Source: an uncultured Prochlorococcus sp. (GTDB taxonomy: Bacteria; Cyanobacteriota; Cyanobacteriia; PCC-6307; Cyanobiaceae). From it: DNA of 64,000 bases. The notes beneath the pieces are model-generated. The model did no database searches. It saw only the letters and a list, made by a program, of their open reading frames with translations, and was not told the DNA's origin. This document shows, piece by piece, positions 9,071 through 17,715 of this stretch. The position numbers and the translations under genes are program-made. The first letter of the stretch is position 1. Every line of letters begins with the position of its first letter. The stretch spans positions 33,098 through 97,097 of the forward strand of contig CACEWU010000003.1 in assembly GCA_902563335.1 (NCBI GenBank). Reading direction: 5' to 3'.

Positions 9071-10513
9071 TTAACCTACAGAGCCTTCCAGCTTTAATGC
9101 CATTAGTTTGTCAGCTTCTGCTGCAAATTCCATTGGTAGCTGATTAAAGACATCTCTACAAAAACCGCTAACCATCATTGAGACAGCTTCCTCAAAACCA
9201 ATTCCTCGACTTTGGAGATAAAACAATTGATCTTCTGAAATTCTGCAAGTGCTTGCTTCATGTTCAATTTTTGCTTGTGGCTGTTGAGAGCGTATATAGG
9301 GATAAGTATTGGCAGCGGCTTGGTCCCCGATCAACATTGAATCGCATTGACTGAAGTTTCTAGCACCATATGCCTTAGGACCCATTTGCACTAGACCTCT
9401 ATAGCTATTACTGGAATGTCCGGCACTGATTCCTTTACTGACGATTGTTGAACGGGTATTTGCACCGACATGAATCATTTTTGTTCCCGTATCAGCTTTT
9501 TGACGATTATTAGTTAATGCAACTGAATAAAACTCACCAATTGATTCTTCGCCTTGAAGTATGCAACTTGGATATTTCCATGTAATAGCTGAACCGGTTT
9601 CAACTTGTGACCAACTAATCTTGCTTTTCTTTCCTCTACATTGACCACGCTTGGTAACAAAGTTATAGATTCCTCCGATTCCTTGTTCATTACCAGAATA
9701 CCAATTTTGGACGGTTGAATATTTAATGGAAGCTTCATCAAGGGCTACAAGCTCAACTACAGCCGCATGAAGCGTATTTGTATCAAACATTGGCGCTGTG
9801 CAGCCCTCTAAATAACTTACAGAAGAAGCTTCTTCAGCAATGATTAATGTACGTTCAAATTGACCAATGTCTCCAGAATTTATTCTAAAATATGAGGATA
9901 AATCCATTGGACAATTGATCCCTTTTGGAATAAAAACAAAAGATCCATCGCTGAATACAGCTGAATTCAAAGCGGCGAAGAAATTATCAGATACTGGAAC
10001 CACGCTCCCTATATATTTTTCTACTAGATCTGGATATTCTTTGATTGCTTCACTTATAGAGCAGAAAATGACTCCATGTTCAGCCAACTTCTCTTTATAA
10101 GTAGTTGCTATAGAAACGCTGTCAAAGACTGCGTCTACAGCTACATTTGATAATCTTTTTTGCTCACTTAATGGAATGCCTAATTTGTCAAAAGTTTCTA
10201 ACAGTTTGGGATCCACTTCTTCAAGGCTTGATTTCTTATTCTTTTCTGTAGGAGCGGCATAATAAATAATGTCTTGATAGTTTATTTCTGGGTATCCGAG
10301 ATTGGCCCAATTAGGCTCTTGCATTTTTTTCCATTGGTTAAATGCTTTTAGCCTAAAATTTAAAAGAAACTCAGGTTCTTCTTTTTTAGCGGAAATTAAA
10401 TGAATCGTCTCTTCATTTATTCCTTTTGGTATTTTTTCTGTTTCGATGTCTGTAACGAAGCCATACTTATAGGCTTGTGAAACAACTTTTCCAACGGCAG
10501 TTTGGCTCTCCAT
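9071..10513 (-). CDS. sufB: Fe-S assembly scaffold protein SufB
   Basis: The first gene of the suf operon, 480 residues, of the usual length. The family C-terminus is seen as [21 protein letters not shown], which contains the conserved Cys and Glu implicated in cluster building, and the LEGCTAP segment holds another conserved Cys. No intein is present, although SufB often carries one in other cyanobacteria and archaea. The ATG at 10513 fits the family N-terminus. Control is expected to come from the divergent sufR product acting on the shared intergenic region. Confidence 0.97.
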   Translation of the reverse strand: MESQTAVGKVVSQAYKYGFVTDIETEKIPKGINEETIHLISAKKEEPEFLLNFRLKAFNQWKKMQEPNWANLGYPEINYQDIIYYAAPTEKNKKSSLEEVDPKLLETFDKLGIPLSEQKRLSNVAVDAVFDSVSIATTYKEKLAEHGVIFCSISEAIKEYPDLVEKYIGSVVPVSDNFFAALNSAVFSDGSFVFIPKGINCPMDLSSYFRINSGDIGQFERTLIIAEEASSVSYLEGCTAPMFDTNTLHAAVVELVALDEASIKYSTVQNWYSGNEQGIGGIYNFVTKRGQCRGKKSKISWSQVETGSAITWKYPSCILQGEESIGEFYSVALTNNRQKADTGTKMIHVGANTRSTIVSKGISAGHSSNSYRGLVQMGPKAYGARNFSQCDSMLIGDQAAANTYPYIRSQQPQAKIEHEASTCRISEDQLFYLQSRGIGFEEAVSMMVSGFCRDVFNQLPMEFAAEADKLMALKLEGSVG

Positions 10514-10549
10514 GATTTGGCCAGTTTAATTAGATTTATGGATATTGAG

Positions 10550-10592
10550 AGCCATTAAATGGCTGCATGTTTTTTTGCATGTCAAAATTTTG
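10550..10592. promoter_or_regulatory. palindromes and direct repeat in the sufB/sufR intergenic region
   Basis: Three elements are packed between the divergent suf genes. AGCCATT at 10550-10556 and its exact complement at 10558-10564 form a 15-base palindrome. TGCATGT is directly repeated at 10564-10570 and 10576-10582. CAAAATTTTG at 10583-10592 is a perfect palindrome. The published Synechocystis SufR site, a CAAC-N6-GTTG repeat, was not found in exact form, so assignment to SufR is inference. Confidence 0.4.
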
Positions 10593-10687
10593 TTTTGATT
10601 CTGGGAGTTTGGAGGAAATTTGACAACTTTTCCTTGCCTTTGTGAGGTGGCTGCTTTTATTGGGAAACATGCATACAGCATTTATTT

Positions 10688-10954
10688 GTGAGGGGAAAAG
10701 GATTGGGTCTACTACTTACTAGTAGCTCATTGATTTGGCTTGATGAGTCGCTAGTGGTTAAAGCGAGATTCGAAACAAACTGGTTTCGTTTTGATGATCA
10801 TAAGGCACAGTCATATCTGTTGAACTTGATTCCATCAGAACTGGTAGAGCTTGATTTGCAGAGTGATATGGCCTTTTCAAGATCTCAGTGCTCTTCAAGG
10901 TCCCCAGAGCATTTTGGACAGTCTGTGTGCAAGTTTCTTATTAGGTTGTATTGA
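10688..10954 (+). CDS. hypothetical protein upstream of sufR, 88 aa
   Basis: A GTG-started frame of 88 codons in the same direction as sufR, ending about 50 bases (100 with the preferred start) before it. It begins with a short hydrophobic stretch (GLGLLLTSSSLIWL) and is rich in Ser, Leu and Phe. No domain is recognised. It occupies most of what would be the sufR leader, so it may be a real small gene co-transcribed with sufR or a chance frame. Confidence 0.4.
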   Translation: MRGKGLGLLLTSSSLIWLDESLVVKARFETNWFRFDDHKAQSYLLNLIPSELVELDLQSDMAFSRSQCSSRSPEHFGQSVCKFLIRLY

Positions 10955-11053
10955 AACGGTTTTCTTAGAGATCGAATATCTCTAGGCTTTGAGAGAAATC
11001 ACATGACGTCACCTTTAATACAGGTGGCTATTGGTTGTATTAGCTGTCAAATC

Positions 11054-11701
11054 ATGACTACAGAGGTGCAAGTCACCACTCGTGAAGCTGCTCTTAATCT
11101 TCTTTTGAAGAAGGGTGAGAGTAGTGCTAGGGACTTGGCATTTTCTGTAGGTGTATCAGTTCAAGCAATGAGACGGCACCTTCGTAGTCTTGAGGTAGAA
11201 GGATTTGTTGAGTCCACTCTGATTTCATTAGGACCAGGCAGGCCCTCTAACTTGTGGCAACTGACAATTAAGGGTCGAAATTTCTTTAATGATGGGACTG
11301 AAAGATTTGCATTGGATCTGATGGGCTTGATTGAAGCTAATCTTGCTCCAGAAAAAGTAGAAGGTTTACTTAATCAACAAGCTCTTGAAAAGGCAAGTTC
11401 CTATCGCCATAAGATAGGTGAAGGGGATATTTCTGAACGCTTGGCAAAACTAGTTGAATTAAGAAATCAAGAGGGGTATTTGGCTGATTATCAAGTTGCA
11501 GAAAATGGAATGAGCTGGTTTCTGAATGAGTTTACCTGCTCAATTAGTGGGATAGCAGAAAAATATCATTCGGTTTGCGATCAGGAATTGCAGTTAATAA
11601 GATATACATTTCCTGATTGCAAGGTAGAACGTGTTCAATGGCGTATTGAATTTGGCCATTCTTGCGGATTTGAAATTACTCCTTTAAAACTCAATGAATG
11701 A
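11054..11701 (+). CDS. sufR: Fe-S cluster-binding transcriptional repressor SufR
   Basis: A DeoR/ArsR-like winged helix at the N-terminus (SARDLAFSVGVSVQAMRRHLRSLEVEGFV) and four cysteines near the C-terminus spaced exactly CX12CX13CX14C, the 4Fe-4S ligand pattern described for cyanobacterial SufR. In Synechocystis SufR represses sufBCDS when cluster supply is adequate, and divergence from sufB fits that job. The ATG at 11054 is preferred because family members start just before the helix-turn-helix. An upstream in-frame ATG at 11003 would add 17 residues including two cysteines not typical of the family. It overlaps the next gene by eight bases. Confidence 0.95.
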   Translation: MTTEVQVTTREAALNLLLKKGESSARDLAFSVGVSVQAMRRHLRSLEVEGFVESTLISLGPGRPSNLWQLTIKGRNFFNDGTERFALDLMGLIEANLAPEKVEGLLNQQALEKASSYRHKIGEGDISERLAKLVELRNQEGYLADYQVAENGMSWFLNEFTCSISGIAEKYHSVCDQELQLIRYTFPDCKVERVQWRIEFGHSCGFEITPLKLNE

Positions 11702-12062
11702 TTTGCACAATATTGATAATAGTCCTTTGAACTTGTCAGACATTCAAAGAATCGAGGATACAAAATTGTCCAATATTCAACGTCATCATCTGAGATTATT
11801 GGCTCATTGCCTGGCATGCTTTAAGGAAATGTCTGTTGATTGTTATGTAGGCCCTTTTCCTCAAGAAACGCATCGTTTGCAGTGGTGCCTGCAACAGCCA
11901 ACCTTGACGAATGACAAAACTTTTATTGCGCTATTGCTTGAACAGTTTGCTTCGGCAGCTCGGCAGTTGGAAGATTTGGCTACAGAGCTAGGTGTTACGC
12001 CTTTGGAACTGACGTTAGAGGATCTCATTGTAGCCACTATGAATTGGTCAAGACCTTTTTAG
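11694..12062 (+). CDS. hypothetical protein translationally coupled to sufR, 122 aa
   Basis: A soluble, mainly helical 122-residue protein. Its ATG overlaps the sufR 3' end by eight bases, which suggests coupled translation. Two cysteines lie at about residues 39 and 42 (HCLAC), with further cysteines in DCYVG and QWCLQ. No domain is recognised with confidence. The position suggests a link to SufR or Fe-S homeostasis, but that is inference from location only. Confidence 0.8.
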   Translation: MNDLHNIDNSPLNLSDIQRIEDTKLSNIQRHHLRLLAHCLACFKEMSVDCYVGPFPQETHRLQWCLQQPTLTNDKTFIALLLEQFASAARQLEDLATELGVTPLELTLEDLIVATMNWSRPF

Positions 12063-12296
12063 AAAAAACGAGGTTTCTTAATTTCTTGGCAGTTCTAAAT
12101 CTGAAAGAAATGTCTTCTTAAAGGTTGCTTGGGTAGTTAGTGCGATCGAATTAGTGACCAAACTAGATTGCTTTGAAATTCCTAAAAAATTCAGTTGCTG
12201 CTATGCATTTACGCGTTTTTGGCAGAATTAATGGACCCCTAGGGGAGTCAGTAGATCCTGACCACAGTCTTTTTTGACGAACGGAATAGACAAATA

Positions 12297-12313
12297 GATC
12301 ACATACTGTGATC
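12297..12313. promoter_or_regulatory. perfect inverted repeat GATCACA-TAC-TGTGATC before the DUF4912 gene
   Basis: Seven-base arms are exact complements with a three-base spacer, ending 26 bases before the GTG start at 12340. A second element, AAAAAC-GGA-GTTTTT at about 12320-12334, surrounds the presumed ribosome binding site. Upstream, CCCCTAGGGG is a ten-base palindrome near 12236-12245. The first repeat could be an operator or a leader hairpin. Confidence 0.45.
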
Positions 12314-12339
12314 CCGAACAAAAACGGAGTTTTTTAGAC

Positions 12340-13431
12340 GTGACCAAAGACCAAGAAGATCTGGCACGTCTCACACTGCGTCAACTTCGCCACAAGGCAA
12401 GTGAGCTAGCTGTCCCTCTTTACAGTCGCAAAAGTAAGGCAACCTTGGTTAGAGAGATCTCCTTGGCTCAAGAAAAAAATAATTCTGGTAATTATTTTGC
12501 ATCGTTTTGGAAAGCACCGGATGAAGTCACTCAATCAGCTTCTTTAGATCAATCTCAATCAAAAACCAAGGTTGTTTTTCTTCCAAGAGACCCTCAATGG
12601 GCCTATGTTTTTTGGGATCTTTCAGATGAAGACCAAAAGCGAGCTTTTTCTCAGAAAGCAAGTCGGCTTTGTTTGCGTCTTGTTGATGTAACTGGAAGTC
12701 AGGATGGTAGTGCTAATAAACAAACTCTTCAGGAAGTTCAAGTAGATAGTCATAGCACTGAGTGGTATTTGCCTATTCCAATGAGTGATAGGGATTATCG
12801 GGTGGAAATTGGTTATCGTTTTGGGCATCGGTGGGTGTCTCTTGCTTTTTCTGGAGTGGCTAGAGTCCCTTCTCTTAAACCTAGTAATCAAATCCTTGAT
12901 CAGTTTGTTCCTTTTAGTTTGGAGCCAACACCAAGTGATCAGTCTTCAACAGAGGCAATCTCTGCTGATTTTGCGGATAGTGGATTGCATGAGCGCTTAT
13001 ATCAAACTGCCACTACACACTTTCAAAAAAGTCGTGTTGGATCTGAAGAATTTCAAGAAGTTGATAGTTTGCGCTCTCAGGGACTTAATGACTCAGGGGT
13101 GGGATTGTGGGCTAGTGGCCGCAATGAATCAGGCTTAGGGGGTGTTCCACCTCGGGAGCGATCTTTTTGGCTTGTAGCTGATGCAGAGCTTGTTATTTAT
13201 GGATCAACAGACCCCACAGCGACTTTAACTATTGGTGACGAACAAGTTCCATTATCAAATGATGGAACATTCAGATTGCAAGTTCCTTTTCGTGATGGTG
13301 TTCAGGAGTATCCAATTACAGCAACAGTTGATGATGGACAACAAAAGCGCAACATCACTATGAAATTTCAACGTACCACTCCTGAAGACAATACAAATCC
13401 AAGCGATCAGTCCAAGAGAGAATGGTTTTGA
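12340..13431 (+). CDS. DUF4912 domain protein with N-terminal SAP/Rho-N-like segment
   Basis: A 363-residue protein. Residues 1-45 (LTLRQLRHKASELAVPLYSRKSKATLVREI) look like a SAP or Rho-N helix-extended-loop-helix that can bind nucleic acid. Residues about 75-170 match DUF4912 (VVFLPRDPQWAYVFWDLSDEDQ and the later LCLRLVDVT). The C-terminal part (WLVADAELVIYGSTDPTATL) resembles the beta-rich tail of cyanobacterial members. Function is not established. The GTG start at 12340 is preceded by CGGAG. It follows a structured 277-bp gap and is followed by a 56-aa membrane protein. Confidence 0.8.
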   Translation: MTKDQEDLARLTLRQLRHKASELAVPLYSRKSKATLVREISLAQEKNNSGNYFASFWKAPDEVTQSASLDQSQSKTKVVFLPRDPQWAYVFWDLSDEDQKRAFSQKASRLCLRLVDVTGSQDGSANKQTLQEVQVDSHSTEWYLPIPMSDRDYRVEIGYRFGHRWVSLAFSGVARVPSLKPSNQILDQFVPFSLEPTPSDQSSTEAISADFADSGLHERLYQTATTHFQKSRVGSEEFQEVDSLRSQGLNDSGVGLWASGRNESGLGGVPPRERSFWLVADAELVIYGSTDPTATLTIGDEQVPLSNDGTFRLQVPFRDGVQEYPITATVDDGQQKRNITMKFQRTTPEDNTNPSDQSKREWF

Positions 13432-13453
13432 TTAATTTACGAGTGAGTTGAGA

Positions 13454-13624
13454 ATGTTGCGTTTGTTGGTTGCTATAACTCCAATTACAGGGGTTATTCT
13501 GTTTCCTTTAGTTGTTCCATTGACGATTGCGCGTATTGGTATAGCTCCAGGAGTTGTTGTGGCATTACTTTTAAGCATTCTTTGGTTTGTCGCAATGCTT
13601 CGTACGTCAGAAATGCCTCATTGA
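13454..13624 (+). CDS. 56-aa membrane protein
   Basis: An ATG at 13454, 22 bases after the DUF4912 gene, opens a 56-codon frame. Almost the whole peptide is hydrophobic: one membrane span at about residues 3-25, a short positively charged turn (TIARIG), and a second span at about 30-48, ending MLRTSEMPH. It is probably an integral membrane micro-protein in the same transcript as the DUF4912 gene. No family is recognised. Confidence 0.65.
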   Translation: MLRLLVAITPITGVILFPLVVPLTIARIGIAPGVVVALLLSILWFVAMLRTSEMPH

Positions 13625-13730
13625 AATCAGATATGAAAGCCTTTTATTTCTGTCTATTTAAAAGTTCTTGGATGCAATACTTTGTTCGTAAATTCTCTAG
13701 TCCCTTGTCTACCTAGGACCTAATTCATTC

Positions 13731-15353
13731 ATGGTGAAACTCTCGACTCCTTTTACTGATCAGAAGCCAGGTACCTCAGGTCTCCGCAAAAGTAGTAAGC
13801 ATTTTGAGCAACCGCATTATCTTGAAAGTTTTTTAGAAGCAATTTTCAGAACTCTTCCAGGTGTAAAGGGTGGAACTTTGATTGTGGGAGGTGATGGTCG
13901 TTATGGAAATTGTAGGGCTATTGACATCATTCTGCGTATGGCATCTGCTCATGGAGTGAGTAAAGTTATAACAACTGTTAATGGTATTCTCTCTACTCCA
14001 GCCGCCTCTAATTTAATTAGAAAACATAAAGCAATTGGCGGAATAATTCTTTCTGCTAGTCATAACCCTGGAGGTCCTGAAGGCGATTTTGGTGTTAAAT
14101 TAAATGCTGCAAATGGTGGACCTGCATCAGAGTCATTAACTAATGATATTTACACTTGCACGTTAAATTTAGATGAATATAAGATAGTTGAAAATTCTGA
14201 GATCTCATTGGAATCTCCAGGAAGACATTTTATCTCTTCCATGATTGTTGAAGTCATTGATGGAGTAGAAGATTATCTGTACTTAATGCAAAAGCTTTTT
14301 GATTTTGATCAAATTAGTGCATTTATTAATAAGGATTTTCCAATAGCATTTGATGCTTTGAATGCTGTTACTGGTCCATATGCAAGTCGATTGTTTGAAG
14401 GACTTCTTGGTTCACCTTTAGGCACTGTTCGAAATGGATTACCTAAAGAAGATTTTGGAGGCTGTCATCCTGATCCGAATCTCACATACGCAAATGAACT
14501 TGCTGAATTACTCCTAGAGGGCACTAATTATTCTTTTGGGGCTGCTTGTGATGGCGATGGTGATCGTAATATGATTCTTGGCAGAGGTTGTTTTGTAAAT
14601 CCAAGCGATAGCCTTGCGGTCCTTGTTGCTAATGCTCATTGTGCACCTGCATATAAGGATGGTCTGGCTGGTGTAGCTAGGTCGATGCCAACTAGTGCAG
14701 CCGTTGATTTAGTAGCAAGAGATTTGGGTATTGATTGTTTTGAAACGCCAACGGGATGGAAGTTTTTTGGAAATTTATTAGATACGGGAAAAATAACTAT
14801 TTGTGGTGAGGAAAGTTTTGGTACGGGTAGTAATCATGTCAGAGAGAAGGATGGACTTTGGGCAGTTCTTTTTTGGCTGCAAATTTTAGCCTCCAAGCAA
14901 TGCACAGTTGATCACTTAATGTCACAGCACTGGAGTAACTATGGTCGACATTATTATTCTAGACATGATTATGAAGAAATACCAACTGAGATTGCGAACG
15001 GTATTTATAACAACATAGAGAAGAAGATGCCTGCATTAATTGGTAACTCGTTTGCAGATAGTTCTATAATTTTTGCAGATAATTTTAGTTATAATGATCC
15101 TGTTGATGGTTCCATAACTGACAAACAGGGTTTGCGATTAATTTTGGAAGATGGCAGCAGACTGATCTTACGTTTATCTGGAACTGGAACAAAAGGAGCT
15201 ACTCTTCGTGTTTATTTGGAGAGATATGTATCTGTTCACGGCAAATTAAATCAAAATCCACAACTCGCATTGAGAGGTCTTATTCAAGATATTGATCTAA
15301 TGGCAGAGATTAGCCATCGAACTGGTATGAATAGACCAACTGTAATAACCTAA
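13731..15353 (+). CDS. pgm: phosphoglucomutase (alpha-D-glucose phosphate-specific)
   Basis: This enzyme interconverts glucose 1-phosphate and glucose 6-phosphate, feeding glycogen and sugar-nucleotide synthesis. The phosphoserine is S110 in LSASHNPGG, and the metal loop is DGDGDR at residues 274-279. The sugar-binding text CGEESFGTGSNHVREKDG and the C-terminal RLSGTGTKGATLRVY phosphate-binding loop are intact. At 540 residues it is full length for the eukaryote-like PGM1 group. The ATG start agrees with the family N-terminus (KPGTSGLRK). Confidence 0.96.
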   Translation: MVKLSTPFTDQKPGTSGLRKSSKHFEQPHYLESFLEAIFRTLPGVKGGTLIVGGDGRYGNCRAIDIILRMASAHGVSKVITTVNGILSTPAASNLIRKHKAIGGIILSASHNPGGPEGDFGVKLNAANGGPASESLTNDIYTCTLNLDEYKIVENSEISLESPGRHFISSMIVEVIDGVEDYLYLMQKLFDFDQISAFINKDFPIAFDALNAVTGPYASRLFEGLLGSPLGTVRNGLPKEDFGGCHPDPNLTYANELAELLLEGTNYSFGAACDGDGDRNMILGRGCFVNPSDSLAVLVANAHCAPAYKDGLAGVARSMPTSAAVDLVARDLGIDCFETPTGWKFFGNLLDTGKITICGEESFGTGSNHVREKDGLWAVLFWLQILASKQCTVDHLMSQHWSNYGRHYYSRHDYEEIPTEIANGIYNNIEKKMPALIGNSFADSSIIFADNFSYNDPVDGSITDKQGLRLILEDGSRLILRLSGTGTKGATLRVYLERYVSVHGKLNQNPQLALRGLIQDIDLMAEISHRTGMNRPTVIT

Positions 15354-15387
15354 CCTAGAATTAATTGTTATCCATAATTATTTCTTT

Positions 15388-15393
15388 TATAAT
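15388..15393 (+). promoter_or_regulatory. possible -10 element for the rarA-fusion gene
   Basis: A perfect TATAAT lies about 85 bases before the TTG start of the ATPase gene, in the 124-bp gap after pgm. No convincing -35 box is visible at the right distance. Confidence 0.3.
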
Positions 15394-15477
15394 GCTAGAG
15401 CTTGCCTAAAGCAGACTCCTAGTTTATTTGCAGGAGAAATGCTTTTTTAGCAATAATTCAACCACTTTAGAAAGCTG

Positions 15478-17685
15478 TTGAATCAAGATCTTTTCACTTT
15501 TAATGGAGATCGCGCATTACAGCGGAATGCACCGCTAGCTGAACGTCTTCGTCCAAGAACTTTGGATGAGTTTGTTGGACAAGGGGCAATCTTGGCAGAG
15601 GGTCGCTTATTGAGAAGAGCTATATCTGCAGATCGGGTAGGGAATTTGATCTTTCATGGGCCACCTGGCGTAGGAAAGACAACTTTGGCGAGGATTATTG
15701 CAAGGCACACTAAGGCTCATTTCTCTGTGCTTAATGCAGTTTTGGCAGGAGTTAAAGATCTTCGAATTGAGGTTGAAGCTGCGAAGCAACGTTTAAATCT
15801 GCATGGCTTGAGAACTATCTTGTTTATTGATGAAGTTCATCGTTTTAATTCTGTTCAGCAAGATGCGCTTTTGCCTTGGGTCGAGAACGGTACGCTTAGC
15901 TTGATTGGGGCAACTACTGAAAACCCTTTCTTTGAAGTTAATAAAGCTTTATTAAGTCGTTCAAGACTTTTTAGACTGCAAGCATTGCAATCAGATGATC
16001 TAAATAGTTTATTAACCCGTGCCCTTAAAGATTCGGAGCGAGGTTATGGAAAGTTAGATGTCACGTTGAGTGATCACGCAGCTCGCCATTTAGTTGATAT
16101 TGCCAATGGAGATGCTCGAAGTTTGTTAAATGCTCTTGAATTGGCAGTAGAGAGCACACCTGCTAATGAAGATGGGTTGATACATATTGATCTTTCGATT
16201 GCTGAGGAATCTATACAAGAGCGTGCGGTTCTTTATGACAAACAAGGTGATGCTCATTTTGACACTATTAGTGCATTTATTAAGTCTTTAAGAGGTTCAG
16301 ATCCAGATGCTGCTTTGTTTTGGCTAGCACGAATGATTGAAGCTGGAGAAAATCCCAGATTTATTTTTCGGCGGATGCTCATTGCGGCCGGAGAGGATGT
16401 AGGCCTTGCGGATCCACAGGCAATTGTTGTCGTTGAGGCGTGTGCTGCTGCTTTTGAAAGGATTGGATTGCCTGAGGGACTTTACCTTTTAGCTGAGGCT
16501 GCGTTATATCTTGCAAATACGGAAAAAAGTAATAGTCTGCTTGGATTTTTTGAAGCTCAGCGTACTGTTCGGGATTCGCAACATCAGCAGGTTCCAAGCC
16601 ATCTAAGAGATGCTCATAGAGATGGTGCGGCTTTTGGCGACGGTATGGGATATAAGTATCCCCATGCATTTGTTGAGCACTGGGTGGCTCAACAGTATTT
16701 GCCTAAAGAACTTCAAGGTGAAGTTTTTTGGAGCCCTAGCAATCAGGGCTGGGAAGGTCAACGTCGCTTGATCCTCTTTGAACGAAGAACGGCTCAACTT
16801 GCAGCTGCGATTGAATCTGCTTATGAAAACCCTTTTCTGATTAGCAGTGGGCCAGAAATTCCAGAATTTGAACGTTGGTTGCAGCGTCAGCTCACTCAAG
16901 AGGGTCGCCGGTTGGAGAAGCTTGCCACAAAACTATGGTCTGGAGTTTCTTGGCAGCGACATTATCGAGTGTTGGTAATCGAGGGGCGTTCACTGTTTTG
17001 GGCTGTGAACCCTCTGAAATCTGTTCCAGAAGGTGGTGTGACGATTTTGAGCAGCTCTCCTAAAGATCAGGTTCGCCTTTCTGCCCAACTCGAATTAATG
17101 GATCCAGTCATTCGTCCAACATTAATTGAGCAAAGTAGTAAAGCAATAATTTCATTACCCCAAAAACTTCAATTTGAATTAATAGGAGGACGTTTTTATA
17201 GAGAGGATTTGGATGAGAACGAAATTGATCTTCTTTGGGAAGCTATTACGAATAGGTGTGTTTTTGAGGCTGATCTTAGGCTGTTAATTAGTTCTCCAGT
17301 AATGGGACCTGCTAGCTCTCTGCAACAGTTACTTATTCGCGAAGAAATATCTAAATATGATGCTCTTCTGATGGAAAAAATTATTCAATTGGAGAATAAA
17401 TGGCTTCATTCTAAGAATCTAGAACCTGTGCTTATGAAAAAGCTTAATAGTTTAGGATGGTCAATAGAGTCAGAAGAGTGGGAAGAGAATTTGTCTCTTG
17501 TAATTGATGAAGAACTAGAGAAGAGATGGTTGGGACCTGGACGTATCTATAGATCCTTGCTAGAAAAAGAAAAGAATTTGTATGCGATAGATCAATTACA
17601 GCAACTATTGAAAAAATTACGTGGCAGTAAACTTTCCCAAAAATTAATTCATAAAAGAATAATTGGCACTTATCGTGGTAATTAA
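15478..17685 (+). CDS. rarA: RarA (MgsA) family AAA+ ATPase fused to an uncharacterised C-terminal domain
   Basis: Residues 1 to about 430 are a complete RarA/MgsA replication-recombination factor: Walker A GPPGVGKTT at 61-69, Walker B and sensor region ILFIDEVHRFN at about 114-124, and the family C-terminal text RDAHRDGAAFGDGMGYKYPHAF. RarA acts at stalled replication forks with clamp-loader-like architecture. Residues about 440-735 form an extra domain starting near RRLILFERRTAQ. It has a scaffold reminiscent of SAM-dependent methyltransferases but no motif I can fix. Cyanobacterial proteins with this fusion are known as a RarA/unknown-domain type. The start is a TTG at 15478. It is convergent with the PPTase gene. 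Confidence 0.9.
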   Translation: MNQDLFTFNGDRALQRNAPLAERLRPRTLDEFVGQGAILAEGRLLRRAISADRVGNLIFHGPPGVGKTTLARIIARHTKAHFSVLNAVLAGVKDLRIEVEAAKQRLNLHGLRTILFIDEVHRFNSVQQDALLPWVENGTLSLIGATTENPFFEVNKALLSRSRLFRLQALQSDDLNSLLTRALKDSERGYGKLDVTLSDHAARHLVDIANGDARSLLNALELAVESTPANEDGLIHIDLSIAEESIQERAVLYDKQGDAHFDTISAFIKSLRGSDPDAALFWLARMIEAGENPRFIFRRMLIAAGEDVGLADPQAIVVVEACAAAFERIGLPEGLYLLAEAALYLANTEKSNSLLGFFEAQRTVRDSQHQQVPSHLRDAHRDGAAFGDGMGYKYPHAFVEHWVAQQYLPKELQGEVFWSPSNQGWEGQRRLILFERRTAQLAAAIESAYENPFLISSGPEIPEFERWLQRQLTQEGRRLEKLATKLWSGVSWQRHYRVLVIEGRSLFWAVNPLKSVPEGGVTILSSSPKDQVRLSAQLELMDPVIRPTLIEQSSKAIISLPQKLQFELIGGRFYREDLDENEIDLLWEAITNRCVFEADLRLLISSPVMGPASSLQQLLIREEISKYDALLMEKIIQLENKWLHSKNLEPVLMKKLNSLGWSIESEEWEENLSLVIDEELEKRWLGPGRIYRSLLEKEKNLYAIDQLQQLLKKLRGSKLSQKLIHKRIIGTYRGN

Positions 17686-17715
17686 TATTGGGTAAAAATT
17701 ATTATTCAATCATTT

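Noticed and set aside
9071..10513. Possible intein in SufB
   Set aside because: SufB is 480 residues with all family text continuous, so no insertion is present.
12785..13138. 117-codon hydrophobic frame inside the DUF4912 gene
   Set aside because: It is in another frame of a gene with clear domains and shows no independent signal.
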